Assembly: GCA_015231345.1 (NCBI GenBank)
Contig: JADGBV010000003.1
Location: 1-38,317 of the forward strand
Length of the DNA stretch: 38,317 bases
Source of the DNA: Planctomycetota bacterium
GTDB taxonomy: Bacteria; Planctomycetota; JADGBV01
Reading direction: 5' to 3'
Below are positions 19,874 to 29,309 of the stretch, piece after piece. Numbering within the stretch: position 1 is the stretch's first letter; the number at the start of each line of letters is the position of its first letter. The notes beneath the pieces were generated by a model. It was not told where the DNA came from. It saw only the letters and a list, made by a program, of their open reading frames with translations, and ran no database searches. The position numbers and the translations under genes were made by a program.

Positions 19874-20860
19874 TCAGCAGAGATTCTTAACTGATTCTCT
19901 TTCGATGATTTTTGGCGAAAAACGAATATTATCCACATTAGTAGGCGTTAAGTTTTCTGCTGGATTCTCGATATGCCGTACCATAAGAGATACAGCCGCC
20001 TCTGCTAAGGTGTCGAGTGATTGGTGTATCACTGTTTGAGGTGGATTGAAGTATTGAAAGACTGGCAAGTCATCGATAGAAATGACTGAAATATCCTTTC
20101 CGATGGTGAGGCCCATTTGGTTGGTGAGTGTCGAAATTGTTGCTAATCCTGTTTGTGAAGGGAAGTTGAGAAGCAATGTAATGCCTTCGTCGATCCATTT
20201 TTGTAAAATCACTTCAATATTATTATTTTCAGTGCATTGAATCATGGAATTATCGAAGGGTATATTGGCTGCATCAAGCGCACTCTTGAAACCGCGTGTT
20301 CGCTCGGAATACCCCCAGGTATCAGGTTGAGTTTCTAGAAGAGCTATTCGAGTGTGCCCTTTGCTGATAGCGTGTTGTGCTGCGAGTAAGGCTTGCTCTG
20401 CATGATCGCTTGTGATTGAATGGATGCATTGGTCGATCATGGGTTGATTAATGGTGATAACGGGAAAGTGGGGGATGCCTCCTAAGCTTTCTCCGTATTT
20501 GTTAGCGCCGATCATGATGATGCCATTTAGGCTAGGGTCGAGGCTGGGATCGATTTTTTCATCAGAAATGTTTTGTACCGCTAGACCAGATTTAATGGCC
20601 TCTTGAGTTACAAGCAGTGTGAGCACTTCTAAGTAACCCACGGGCAAGGAGGACTTGATTTGTTGTGCGCAAATTCCAATGCGGTGGGCGCTGTAGGATG
20701 ATTTGAGGCCTAACTTGCGCGCAGCCATAACGACTTTTCGCTGAGTTTTTCTAGAAGAGCGAATAACGCCCTCTCCGCCTTTATTTAAGATAGCTGAAGC
20801 AACTCCAGTTGAACAGCCCGCTTCTGCTGCGACGGTTTTAAGTGATACTTTTTTAGGCAC
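19874..20860 (-). CDS. LacI-family transcriptional regulator
   Basis: N-terminal HTH MPKKVSLKTVAAEAGCSTGVASAILNKGG; periplasmic-binding-like core HTRIALLETQPDTWGYSERTRGFKSAL. Confidence 0.92.
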   Translation of the reverse strand: MPKKVSLKTVAAEAGCSTGVASAILNKGGEGVIRSSRKTQRKVVMAARKLGLKSSYSAHRIGICAQQIKSSLPVGYLEVLTLLVTQEAIKSGLAVQNISDEKIDPSLDPSLNGIIMIGANKYGESLGGIPHFPVITINQPMIDQCIHSITSDHAEQALLAAQHAISKGHTRIALLETQPDTWGYSERTRGFKSALDAANIPFDNSMIQCTENNNIEVILQKWIDEGITLLLNFPSQTGLATISTLTNQMGLTIGKDISVISIDDLPVFQYFNPPQTVIHQSLDTLAEAAVSLMVRHIENPAENLTPTNVDNIRFSPKIIERESVKNLC

Positions 20861-20877
20861 AGTGATTTTTGCTCAAC

Positions 20878-20897
20878 GAGATATATAAATTTATCTC
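20878..20897. promoter_or_regulatory. Candidate LacI-family operator at the lacI promoter
   Basis: Palindrome GAGATA-TATAAATT-TATCTC, matching the spacing and core of the site at 20998-21017. Confidence 0.6.
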
Positions 20898-20902
20898 TAG
20901 AA

Positions 20903-20930
20903 ATTATAAGGAAATTCGTTGAAAAGTCAA
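20903..20930 (-). promoter_or_regulatory. Sigma70-type promoter for lacI
   Basis: On the minus strand TTGACT-N16-TATAAT, followed directly by the palindrome at 20878-20897. Confidence 0.65.
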
Positions 20931-20979
20931 GATAATTGGTGAAAAATAAAGATTTCCTGAAAATAAAGTTCAAATACTA

Positions 20980-21007
20980 TTGACATGCCAGATTTTTATG
21001 ATATATT
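20980..21007 (+). promoter_or_regulatory. Sigma70-type promoter for the GH130 gene
   Basis: TTGACA-N16-TATATT; the -10 lies inside the palindrome at 20998-21017. Confidence 0.6.
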
Positions 21008-21017
21008 ATTTTATCAT
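20998..21017. promoter_or_regulatory. Candidate LacI-family operator at the GH130 promoter
   Basis: Palindrome ATGATA-TATTATTT-TATCAT; 14/20 identical to the site at 20878-20897. Confidence 0.6.
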
Positions 21018-21046
21018 TAGAACAATTTTAGTAGAGGAATATGATA

Positions 21047-22117
21047 ATGAACGTAAAACGATATGAAAATAACCCCATTATCACCAAAGAAGACGTGGCT
21101 CCATCTAGTGAAGGATGGCAGGTTGAATATGTTATGAATGCAGGCTGCCATCGCGTGGGGGACGAAGTCCTTCTTCTGCTTCGAGTGGCAGAAACGCCCT
21201 TAAGTTCTGACCCTAATGTGTTTCTAGCTCCATATTATAGCGAAAAAGAAGGGAAAATCTGTTTTCACAACTTAGATAAGAATGATCCATCTTATGATTT
21301 TAGCGATAGTCGCTTTGTATTGCAGACAGACGAAAACGGCAAAGAAATCCTACGTGTGTTGACTTCTATTTCACACCTTCGCGTCGCACGCAGCAAAGAT
21401 GGGCGGAATTTCGAAATTGAAAAAACGCCAGCACTTTACCCAAGTAATAAATACGAGGAGTTCGGAATCGAAGATCCACGTATTACTTATATTGAGGACG
21501 ACGGATATTACTATTTTAACTATAGTGCATGTGCAAGTTTAGGTGTAACGACACACCTAGCCAGAACTAAAGATTGGAACGAATATGAGCGTTTAGGAGT
21601 TATCTTTACTCCAGATAACAAGGATGTATGCATCTTTCCTCGTAAGATAAATGGCAAGTATTACGCCATGAATCGCCCAGCCTCAGCAGAATATCGTAGG
21701 CGAGAAATCTGGTTATCAGAATCTCCTGACCTAGTGAGCTGGGGAAATCATAAACAACTAATGGAAGTCAATTCAAACGATTGGGATGGAGGTCGTATTG
21801 GCTGTAGTGCCGTCCCTTTTGAAACACCAGAGGGATGGGTGGAGATTTACCACGCAGCTGATCAAGATGATCGCTATTGTCTAGGTGTTGCTCTTCTTGA
21901 CCTAAATGACCCGACTAAGGTAATCGCCAAGGGAAAAGCTCCATTAATGGAACCCGAAACTGATTACGAAAAATACGGTTTCTATGGCAATGTCATTTTT
22001 AACTGCGGTGTTTTATGTGAAGATGGAATTGTTAAAATCTATTATGGTGCTGCAGATACTTGCATGGCTTACGCTGAAGTGTCTCTAGATGAACTCTTAA
22101 AATTCGTTAAAGCCTAG
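21047..22117 (+). CDS. GH130-family glycoside phosphorylase/hydrolase (beta-mannoside type)
   Basis: YENNPIITKEDV, FGIEDPRITYIEDDGYYYFNYSA, NRPASAEYRRREIWLSESPDLVSWG, DWDGGRIGCSAVPFETPEGWVEIYHAAD. ATG at 21047 has better SD spacing than 21041. Confidence 0.85.
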   Translation: MNVKRYENNPIITKEDVAPSSEGWQVEYVMNAGCHRVGDEVLLLLRVAETPLSSDPNVFLAPYYSEKEGKICFHNLDKNDPSYDFSDSRFVLQTDENGKEILRVLTSISHLRVARSKDGRNFEIEKTPALYPSNKYEEFGIEDPRITYIEDDGYYYFNYSACASLGVTTHLARTKDWNEYERLGVIFTPDNKDVCIFPRKINGKYYAMNRPASAEYRRREIWLSESPDLVSWGNHKQLMEVNSNDWDGGRIGCSAVPFETPEGWVEIYHAADQDDRYCLGVALLDLNDPTKVIAKGKAPLMEPETDYEKYGFYGNVIFNCGVLCEDGIVKIYYGAADTCMAYAEVSLDELLKFVKA

Positions 22118-22154
22118 TAATTATTCTATAGCGCCGACAATACGACCATTAAAT

Positions 22155-23459
22155 ATGAACAATACTGATAACCAATCGAAAGAAAAGATCAAGCATCCCT
22201 TAATGTGGATGACGACCCTTTACTTTGCCATGGGTGTGCCGCTAAATGTTGTTGCCGTAGTAGCTGCCATTATGTATAAGAACCTCGGTATCTCAAATAC
22301 AGATATCGCTTTATATACTGGAGCTATGTATTTACCTTGGGTGATTAAACCACTTTGGTCTCCTCTTATCGATATGTATAGGACAAAGAAGTTTTTTGTG
22401 CTATTTACAGAATTGGCAATGGCTGTTGGTTTGGGTTGTATGGCGCTTGCATTGCCTCTTGAAAACTGGCTATCTCTTAGTATCGGTTTGTTTTGGGTGA
22501 TCAGTTTTCTTTCTGCAACCCAGGATATCGCAGCAGATGGTGTTTATATCAATGCCATGTCGGCTCAGCAGCAGTCACGCTATATTGGCTTGCAAGGAAT
22601 TTGTTGGTATGGTGGTAAAATTCTGGGTACAGGCTTGCTTGTATCCGCCACCGGTTATCTACATTCTGCAGAGTCAGGCTATGGCATGGATTGGGTTGAG
22701 TCCTGGATGGTAATTATGGGTGCACTTGCCTTTACCATGCTGGCTCTTAGTATTTGGCATGCGCTATTCTTGCCAACCGGTGGGGCCGCTGTGAAATCCA
22801 ATGAAGGCAATGCTGGGCTTGGAGAAGTTCTGCATACCTTTAGTGATGTTTTCGTGACCTATTTCCAAAAGAAAAACATTATACTGATGCTTTTATTTGT
22901 CCTTTTTTACCGATTGGCTGAAGGTTTGCTAGAGAAAATTGGCCCTCTATTTCTTGTCGATCGCCATGATTTGGGTGGATTGGCTCTGGATAATATTGCA
23001 GTGGGTAATATCAATGGTACCTTTGGCTCAGTCGCTTTTATGATTGGCGCTCTTCTAGGAGGGGTTCTTGCCTCTAAATACGGACTAAAGAAGAATTTAA
23101 TGCTTTTCTGCATTATGCTCAATGTTCCTAATCTTACTTATGTGTATTTGAGCTATACCCTTCCTACAGATATAACTCTGATTACTGTTGTTTTTGTGAT
23201 TGAGAAATTAGGGTATGGAATCGGTTCAGTTGCACTCATGCTCTATATGATGCAACAGATAGCGCCAGGGAAGTATAAAACAGCACACTATGCCATATCC
23301 ACAGGATTTATGGCTTTGTGCATGATGCTGACTGGTATGGTGAGTGGAATGATTCAAGAAGCTGTAGGCTATCAGGATTTCTTTGTGTTTGTGATTATCG
23401 CAACAATTCCTTCCTTTGTTATTACTTTGTTCGCCCCTTTTAATATTGAGACTGAATAA
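22155..23459 (+). CDS. MFS transporter, AmpG-like
   Basis: About 12 hydrophobic segments; MYLPWVIKPLWSPLIDMYRTKKFF and SATQDIAADGVYINAM are AmpG/PAT-type motifs. Confidence 0.82.
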   Translation: MNNTDNQSKEKIKHPLMWMTTLYFAMGVPLNVVAVVAAIMYKNLGISNTDIALYTGAMYLPWVIKPLWSPLIDMYRTKKFFVLFTELAMAVGLGCMALALPLENWLSLSIGLFWVISFLSATQDIAADGVYINAMSAQQQSRYIGLQGICWYGGKILGTGLLVSATGYLHSAESGYGMDWVESWMVIMGALAFTMLALSIWHALFLPTGGAAVKSNEGNAGLGEVLHTFSDVFVTYFQKKNIILMLLFVLFYRLAEGLLEKIGPLFLVDRHDLGGLALDNIAVGNINGTFGSVAFMIGALLGGVLASKYGLKKNLMLFCIMLNVPNLTYVYLSYTLPTDITLITVVFVIEKLGYGIGSVALMLYMMQQIAPGKYKTAHYAISTGFMALCMMLTGMVSGMIQEAVGYQDFFVFVIIATIPSFVITLFAPFNIETE

Positions 23460-23460
23460 A

Positions 23461-25377
23461 ATGAAAATAACTATGCCATGTTTAATCGTCTCTTTGTGCT
23501 TGTTGATCACAGACTCCATGCCCTTATTGCAAGCAGAGAGCAAAGTGAGTGATTCGTCCTCAATACACACAAAAATTGACGGAAAATCACAACAGCATGA
23601 CTCACTTGGTGCAGCCATAGAGGCTACGCGAGCTTCTGATAGAGACAGTAAGTCAATTGTGTTGGGCCCAGGAAGAATATTTCTTGGCGAAACATTGCTT
23701 CTAGATGCTAGGGACACAGGTCTTAGCATCGAAGGTAGCACTGAAAGCTCCTCAGAGCTAATAGGCGGTCGTAGAATAAGCGGATGGAAAAAAAATGGAG
23801 ACTTTCTTATTGCTCATGTCCCAGGTACCCGAGACGGGACCTGGAATTTCCGAACTCTACTGGTGAATGGTCGCAGTGCCCAGCGTACTAGATACCCTGA
23901 ACAGGGTCGTCTAAAAAACATAAACAAATGGAAAGTTAGATGGATGAGTACCGCCCAAGGTGGCTGGCAGCGCAAACCAAAAGTGGATGATTTAACTCGA
24001 ATGATATACCGGAAGGAAGATCTTGGCTCTGATTTTGATCTAAATAATGCTGAGTTTACTGTCTTTCATAAATGGGATGAAACTCTCGTTGGTGTGAAAA
24101 GCCATGACCCCAAAACTCGTACAGTGGTGTTTTCAAACGAGGCGGGGCACCCACTGGGCGCTTTCGGAGTTAAGGACTATGTCGTATGGAACCTTAAGAA
24201 GGGCATGACGAAGCCTGGACAGTGGTACTTAGACCGGAAAAATGAGCAGCTCGTTTATTGGCCGCTCCCAGGTGAGAGTCTTGCTTCACTTGATATTATT
24301 GCTCCTGTTCTTGAAAATGTCATTCGCCTGGAAAATACCGAAGGGATTACATTAAAAAACTTGACCATTCGAGCAGCAACGACTCCACTGATTACTGGTG
24401 ATTTTGCAGCTAAGCTTTTTGATGGGGCCATTTCTGCACGGAATACTCAAAAATCCCTTTTTGATCATCTAGAGATATCAGGTGTAACGGGCTGGGGAAT
24501 GAAGCTCTTTGGCGATCACCTCAAGGTCAAGAACTGCCATATTCACCATGTTGGTGCTGGGGCTATCAGATTGATTGGCTCATATTCCACCATAGAAAAT
24601 AATCACCTACACCATGTGGGGGAGATATACCCAAGCGCCATTGCTCTTTATGTGGGAGTGACTGACCCCAACATGAAAGATGAATGGGAGTTTGGCAAGA
24701 ATGAGACACATGCTGTACTTGGTCATAACGAGATCCACGATGCTCCCTATGTTGGTATTGGTATTGGAGGAAGTCATCACCTTATCGAATACAATAAGAT
24801 TTCACGGGTGATGTTGGAACTTACGGATGGCTCTGGCATATACGCAACCTTCTGTGGTCAGCTGAAGATGCGAAATAATGTGGTTCGTGATATCGATCCG
24901 GGTCCTGTTGGACAGAATCATGCCTACTATCTCGATGAACTGAGTGATGGAGTTCTAGTTGAGAATAACATATCCATAGGTGTGCCTGCAGCCTCACATA
25001 ATCATATGGCTAATGATAATACGTACCGGAATAATATTTTTATCTGCGAGGGCCCAATGAAAATTACAATGCCACGGTGCACAGCCCATAGCTATAAGAA
25101 AAATATTTTTGTATCAGATAAATCGGTAACTTTTCTGCATCCTAAAATATTGGAGCTTGAGATGAATGTCATTCAGACTCCAAAGGTTATCGAGCAGACC
25201 ATGGAAACTTATAAAAGACACACCCCAGGGCCCATGTCTGTTCCACCTAGCAATAATCAGGGGTCGGCAGGGCTAATTATTGAAGGTGATGATATTTCAT
25301 TTGCAGCGGGGTCCCCCGCTTATAAACTGGGCATTAGGCCCATCAAAGGATCACAGGCGGGCTTACTAAAAAAATAA
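23461..25377 (+). CDS. Secreted right-handed parallel beta-helix protein, putative polysaccharide-degrading enzyme
   Basis: Signal peptide MKITMPCLIVSLCLLITDSMPLLQA; repeats ENVIRLENTEGITLKNLTIRAA, LKVKNCHIHHVGAGAIRLIGSYSTIENNHLHHVG. Follows the MFS stop with no gap. Confidence 0.78.
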   Translation: MKITMPCLIVSLCLLITDSMPLLQAESKVSDSSSIHTKIDGKSQQHDSLGAAIEATRASDRDSKSIVLGPGRIFLGETLLLDARDTGLSIEGSTESSSELIGGRRISGWKKNGDFLIAHVPGTRDGTWNFRTLLVNGRSAQRTRYPEQGRLKNINKWKVRWMSTAQGGWQRKPKVDDLTRMIYRKEDLGSDFDLNNAEFTVFHKWDETLVGVKSHDPKTRTVVFSNEAGHPLGAFGVKDYVVWNLKKGMTKPGQWYLDRKNEQLVYWPLPGESLASLDIIAPVLENVIRLENTEGITLKNLTIRAATTPLITGDFAAKLFDGAISARNTQKSLFDHLEISGVTGWGMKLFGDHLKVKNCHIHHVGAGAIRLIGSYSTIENNHLHHVGEIYPSAIALYVGVTDPNMKDEWEFGKNETHAVLGHNEIHDAPYVGIGIGGSHHLIEYNKISRVMLELTDGSGIYATFCGQLKMRNNVVRDIDPGPVGQNHAYYLDELSDGVLVENNISIGVPAASHNHMANDNTYRNNIFICEGPMKITMPRCTAHSYKKNIFVSDKSVTFLHPKILELEMNVIQTPKVIEQTMETYKRHTPGPMSVPPSNNQGSAGLIIEGDDISFAAGSPAYKLGIRPIKGSQAGLLKK

Positions 25378-25400
25378 GTTCTCTTTTTATAGGAAGTATC

Positions 25401-26981
25401 GTGAAAAATATCATAATTACCTTTGTTCTCTTGGCTGCCCAATTATGGGCAGCACAAAAACCGAATATCGTCTTTGTTTTTAGTGACGATCATGCAACAC
25501 AGGCCATTAGTTCATATGGTTTTCCTATTGCTAAGCATGCTCCCACTCCCAATTTAGACCGTATCGCCACGGAGGGAATCCGCTTTGATCGTTGTATGGT
25601 GACGAATTCCATCTGTGGCCCAAGCCGTGCAACCATTCTTACGGGAAGATATAGCCATTTGAACGGCTTCTTCGTTAATGAAGGGACAGCTTTTGATGGC
25701 ACCCAGGTGACCTTTCCAAAACTGCTCAAGAAAAGTGGCTACCAGACATCTATCATTGGAAAATGGCACCTTGGCTCCACTCCAACGGGTTTTGATCATT
25801 GGGAGGTACTGCCGGGTCAAGGGCTTTATTATCGCCCTGAATTTCTTACGGCCAAAGGAAAGGAGACTGAGAAAGGCTATGTTACGGATGTTATTACAGA
25901 TAAGGCCATACAGTGGTTGGACAAGGAACGAGATACGACGAAACCTTTCATGTTAATGGTTCAGCATAAGGCTCCCCATCGTGAGTGGTCACCAGCGGCA
26001 AAATATCTCAATCTTTTTAATGAAACGACCTTCCCTGAGCCTTCAACACTTTTCGATAATTACCGAGGGCGGACTAAGGCGGCTAGCGATCAGGACATGT
26101 CAATTGCTATGACCCTAGAAGATGATAAAGATCTTAAAGTCACAACCCTGAATAAAAAATCGATTTTTTATCAAAGGGTCTATTCTCGCCTGACACCATC
26201 TGAGAAGAAAGTTTGGGATCTCAACCTTGAATGGCGACGAAAGGAATATGCTGGTCTTAAGGGTAAGGCTTTAATTCAATGGAAATACCAACAGTACATG
26301 AGGGATTACCTTGCCTGCATACGCAGTCTTGATGATAACATAGGTCGCCTGCGCACTTATCTTGAAAAAAGTGGCTTGGCAGAGAATACTGTATTTGTCT
26401 ATTCCTCTGATCAGGGCTTTTACCTGGGCGAACACGGTTGGTTTGATAAGAGATTTATGTACGATGAATCGTACCGAACCCCACTTTTGGTCTCTTGGCC
26501 TGGTGTAACTAAACCTGGTGGAGTCTGCGATAAATTGGTGTCGAATCTTGACTTTGCTCAAACTTTTCTCGATATTGCCGGAGCTCGCTCAGATAGCAGC
26601 ATGCAAGGAATGAGCCTTTTGCCTTTACTGAAAGGAGAAACTCCGAAAGAATGGCGTAAAGCTCACTACTATCATTACTATGAATACCCAGGTTGGCACA
26701 TGGTGTATCGTCATGAAGGTATTTATGATGGCAGATATAAATTGATTCACTTTTATGATGAGAATCAATGGGAACTATTGGACCTGAAAACTGACCCACA
26801 TGAACTTAATAATCAGTACGAGAACCCTGAACTGGCTGGTGTTGTGAAACGTATGCATGGTATGCTTGAGGACGCAAAACGACGCTATGAAGTTCCAGCT
26901 GGCATTCCGGAAAAACGTAATGCTAGAAATCCAATGCATTATTATTCATCAAAGCGTCGTGCGCTTATTCAAAAAAAATAA
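25401..26981 (+). CDS. Sulfatase (type I, formylglycine-dependent)
   Basis: KPNIVFVFSDDHATQAISSYG, activation motif SICGPSRATILTGRYS, GKWHLGS; signal peptide. Confidence 0.93.
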   Translation: MKNIIITFVLLAAQLWAAQKPNIVFVFSDDHATQAISSYGFPIAKHAPTPNLDRIATEGIRFDRCMVTNSICGPSRATILTGRYSHLNGFFVNEGTAFDGTQVTFPKLLKKSGYQTSIIGKWHLGSTPTGFDHWEVLPGQGLYYRPEFLTAKGKETEKGYVTDVITDKAIQWLDKERDTTKPFMLMVQHKAPHREWSPAAKYLNLFNETTFPEPSTLFDNYRGRTKAASDQDMSIAMTLEDDKDLKVTTLNKKSIFYQRVYSRLTPSEKKVWDLNLEWRRKEYAGLKGKALIQWKYQQYMRDYLACIRSLDDNIGRLRTYLEKSGLAENTVFVYSSDQGFYLGEHGWFDKRFMYDESYRTPLLVSWPGVTKPGGVCDKLVSNLDFAQTFLDIAGARSDSSMQGMSLLPLLKGETPKEWRKAHYYHYYEYPGWHMVYRHEGIYDGRYKLIHFYDENQWELLDLKTDPHELNNQYENPELAGVVKRMHGMLEDAKRRYEVPAGIPEKRNARNPMHYYSSKRRALIQKK

Positions 26982-26990
26982 AGGAGGTGA

Positions 26991-29267
26991 ATGAGTCAGT
27001 GCTTGTATAGATCTATTTGTGTGCTCATGCTGATGACCTGCATGTATATGTCATCATATGCTAAAGAATATCATGTTGCGAAAGGTGGGAATGATGCTTC
27101 TCTAGGGACACTTCAATCCCCCTTTGCTTCAATTCAGAAGGCTGCATCTGTAATGAAGGCGGGGGATGTCTGTCTAATTTCCGAAGGAAATTACTACGAG
27201 ACTGTCATCCCTGCACATTCAGGTAGAGCAGGGCGCCCCATTATCTATAAAGCTGCAAGGCCTAATGACAAGGTTATTTTAACTGGATCTAAGCCTATTC
27301 CTCGCTCACTCTGGAAGAAGGATGGTAAAAACAGGTTTAAATGCCGAGTGACTTTACCGTTAAAAGATGGAAATCAGATTTTTCTGAAAGGAAAATCTTT
27401 AGTTGAAGCAAGGTGGCCCAACCTGGGAGATGATTACCTGAAACCAAAACTGGCCATTATGGATGATGGAACCCATGCTGAAAAGATTATCGACCAGCAG
27501 CTGCCAAAATATGATTACCGCGGTGCTCGTGTTTGGGTGCATGCTCGTTACTACTGGAAAAACTGGACGAGTGAAATACTCAATCATTCTGGCTCTTCAT
27601 TGAATATCAAAAATAAAGCACCATTTTCTGGCGCGAATCAACATAATGCCCGTAAAGGCGCTGAGTATTATGTTTATAATCTAAAGGATGCCTTAGATTC
27701 CGAAAATGAATGGTTCTATGACTCAAAGGAAAAAATGCTATGGGTGTATCGCCATGATGGTAAATTGCCTAAGGAAGCATATCGAATCAAGGCTACCACA
27801 CATGTGCTGGATGTGTCTGGCAAGAAACACCTTAAGTTTCAAGGGTTAACCATCCTAGGTTCATCCCTTCAGACAAATCCTCAGACGACATCGGTTGTCT
27901 TTGATCGCATGAAAATTCTATACCCTCATTACTCAGCTAATGGGGGAAAAGGTGCCGGTAGAGTCGTCACTCTTAATGGAAAAAATAATACCATACAAAA
28001 TAGCGAAATAGCCTACAGCTGGGGACCTTGTATTGCCTTGGAAGGTGAGAACAATAAGCTCCTCAATAGTTATATTCATGATGGTAATCTTTTTGGCGCA
28101 TTCACAGGGTGCGTTTACCTGAGCGGCAAGGGGAATGTTGTGAGTCACTGTACAATTGAACGTTCCGGGCGGACATTGATTAACTACTCGGGAATGTATC
28201 AAGCTCTGATCCAAAACTGCATACTGCGTTACGCTGGCATGCTGACAAGTGATCTTGGCTTAACTTATGGGACGAATATTGAAGGCGGCAATTCCGAGGT
28301 GCGCTTTAACTTGATGCATGGAAATCTTTCCAAACACAAGAATATGGGGCTGTATTATGATCACGGCACCAAAAATGTGATTACCCATCACAATATAATT
28401 TGGGGCGCTAGGCAAGCTGGTCTTATTATTAATCACTATGCGAATGGTCATTTGATTTACAACAATACCTTTATTGCAGATAATTTTGGCTTTAAGTCCA
28501 CCTGGGGACATAAGTATGAACCAGATTTATTAAATTGCCGTTTTGTTAATAACTTAATGGCTGGCATTATTGATACGACAGCGAAGAACCTTTATGCGCA
28601 GAATAATGTGACAAACTTCAAGAGTTTCGATCCCAAGAATCCAATGAGAGGCTATGTTAAAGGTTATGGGAAAGGTGTTATGGTTAAAGGAGTGACTTCT
28701 GCCAAGCCAGGCATTGGTGCTATTGAATACAAGGGAATGACCTTCAAGGCTGGGCATGATTTTCAGATCATACCAGTGTATGATTTTGTGCGCTCCAAGC
28801 CACTTCATCGAAATCATATTGTGAATGCTGCCTTTGAGCATCAGGACCATATCTCGCCATGGCAATTCAAAGGAAAGGGTGTGAGCTCAGTGAAACATAA
28901 ACCTCAGTATCATAACCTTGAGGATGTGAATCTCGGTCGTATGGGCTGCTATTCTGTTGCACTTACGAAGCCAAAAGGCGAGTTGACTCAGCGCATCAAA
29001 GGATTGGAAGAGGGAAGCAAGTATGATTTTATTTGCATGATGCGTGTCCCAGAGGGCTCAGTTGCTCTAAGTGGTGTGCGCTTTTCTAATGGGAGTGAAC
29101 GCCTTAGCCAGAAGGTGAGCTCGGGTGCACCTGGATGGGTGCGAAATACTGTTGCGTTTACTGCTCCCTTAGATAAGAATCCCGTAGAAGTATTTGTTCG
29201 CTTGATATCTGGGGCTAAAGCTATTCATGTCGACGACTTTAGCCTCACGATGAATTCAAATAATTAA
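26991..29267 (+). CDS. Secreted right-handed beta-helix protein with C-terminal CBM-like beta-sandwich
   Basis: YHVAKGGNDASLGTLQSPFASIQKAASVMKAGDVCLISEGNYYETV; repeats NTIQNSEIAYSWGPCIALEGENNKLLNSYIHDGN; C-terminal NAAFEHQDHISPWQFKG...VDDFSLT. Strong SD AAAGGAGGTGA. Confidence 0.8.
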   Translation: MSQCLYRSICVLMLMTCMYMSSYAKEYHVAKGGNDASLGTLQSPFASIQKAASVMKAGDVCLISEGNYYETVIPAHSGRAGRPIIYKAARPNDKVILTGSKPIPRSLWKKDGKNRFKCRVTLPLKDGNQIFLKGKSLVEARWPNLGDDYLKPKLAIMDDGTHAEKIIDQQLPKYDYRGARVWVHARYYWKNWTSEILNHSGSSLNIKNKAPFSGANQHNARKGAEYYVYNLKDALDSENEWFYDSKEKMLWVYRHDGKLPKEAYRIKATTHVLDVSGKKHLKFQGLTILGSSLQTNPQTTSVVFDRMKILYPHYSANGGKGAGRVVTLNGKNNTIQNSEIAYSWGPCIALEGENNKLLNSYIHDGNLFGAFTGCVYLSGKGNVVSHCTIERSGRTLINYSGMYQALIQNCILRYAGMLTSDLGLTYGTNIEGGNSEVRFNLMHGNLSKHKNMGLYYDHGTKNVITHHNIIWGARQAGLIINHYANGHLIYNNTFIADNFGFKSTWGHKYEPDLLNCRFVNNLMAGIIDTTAKNLYAQNNVTNFKSFDPKNPMRGYVKGYGKGVMVKGVTSAKPGIGAIEYKGMTFKAGHDFQIIPVYDFVRSKPLHRNHIVNAAFEHQDHISPWQFKGKGVSSVKHKPQYHNLEDVNLGRMGCYSVALTKPKGELTQRIKGLEEGSKYDFICMMRVPEGSVALSGVRFSNGSERLSQKVSSGAPGWVRNTVAFTAPLDKNPVEVFVRLISGAKAIHVDDFSLTMNSNN

Positions 29268-29309
29268 AATTTTCAAACACTAGTATATCATAATTAATAA
29301 GGATTTAAA

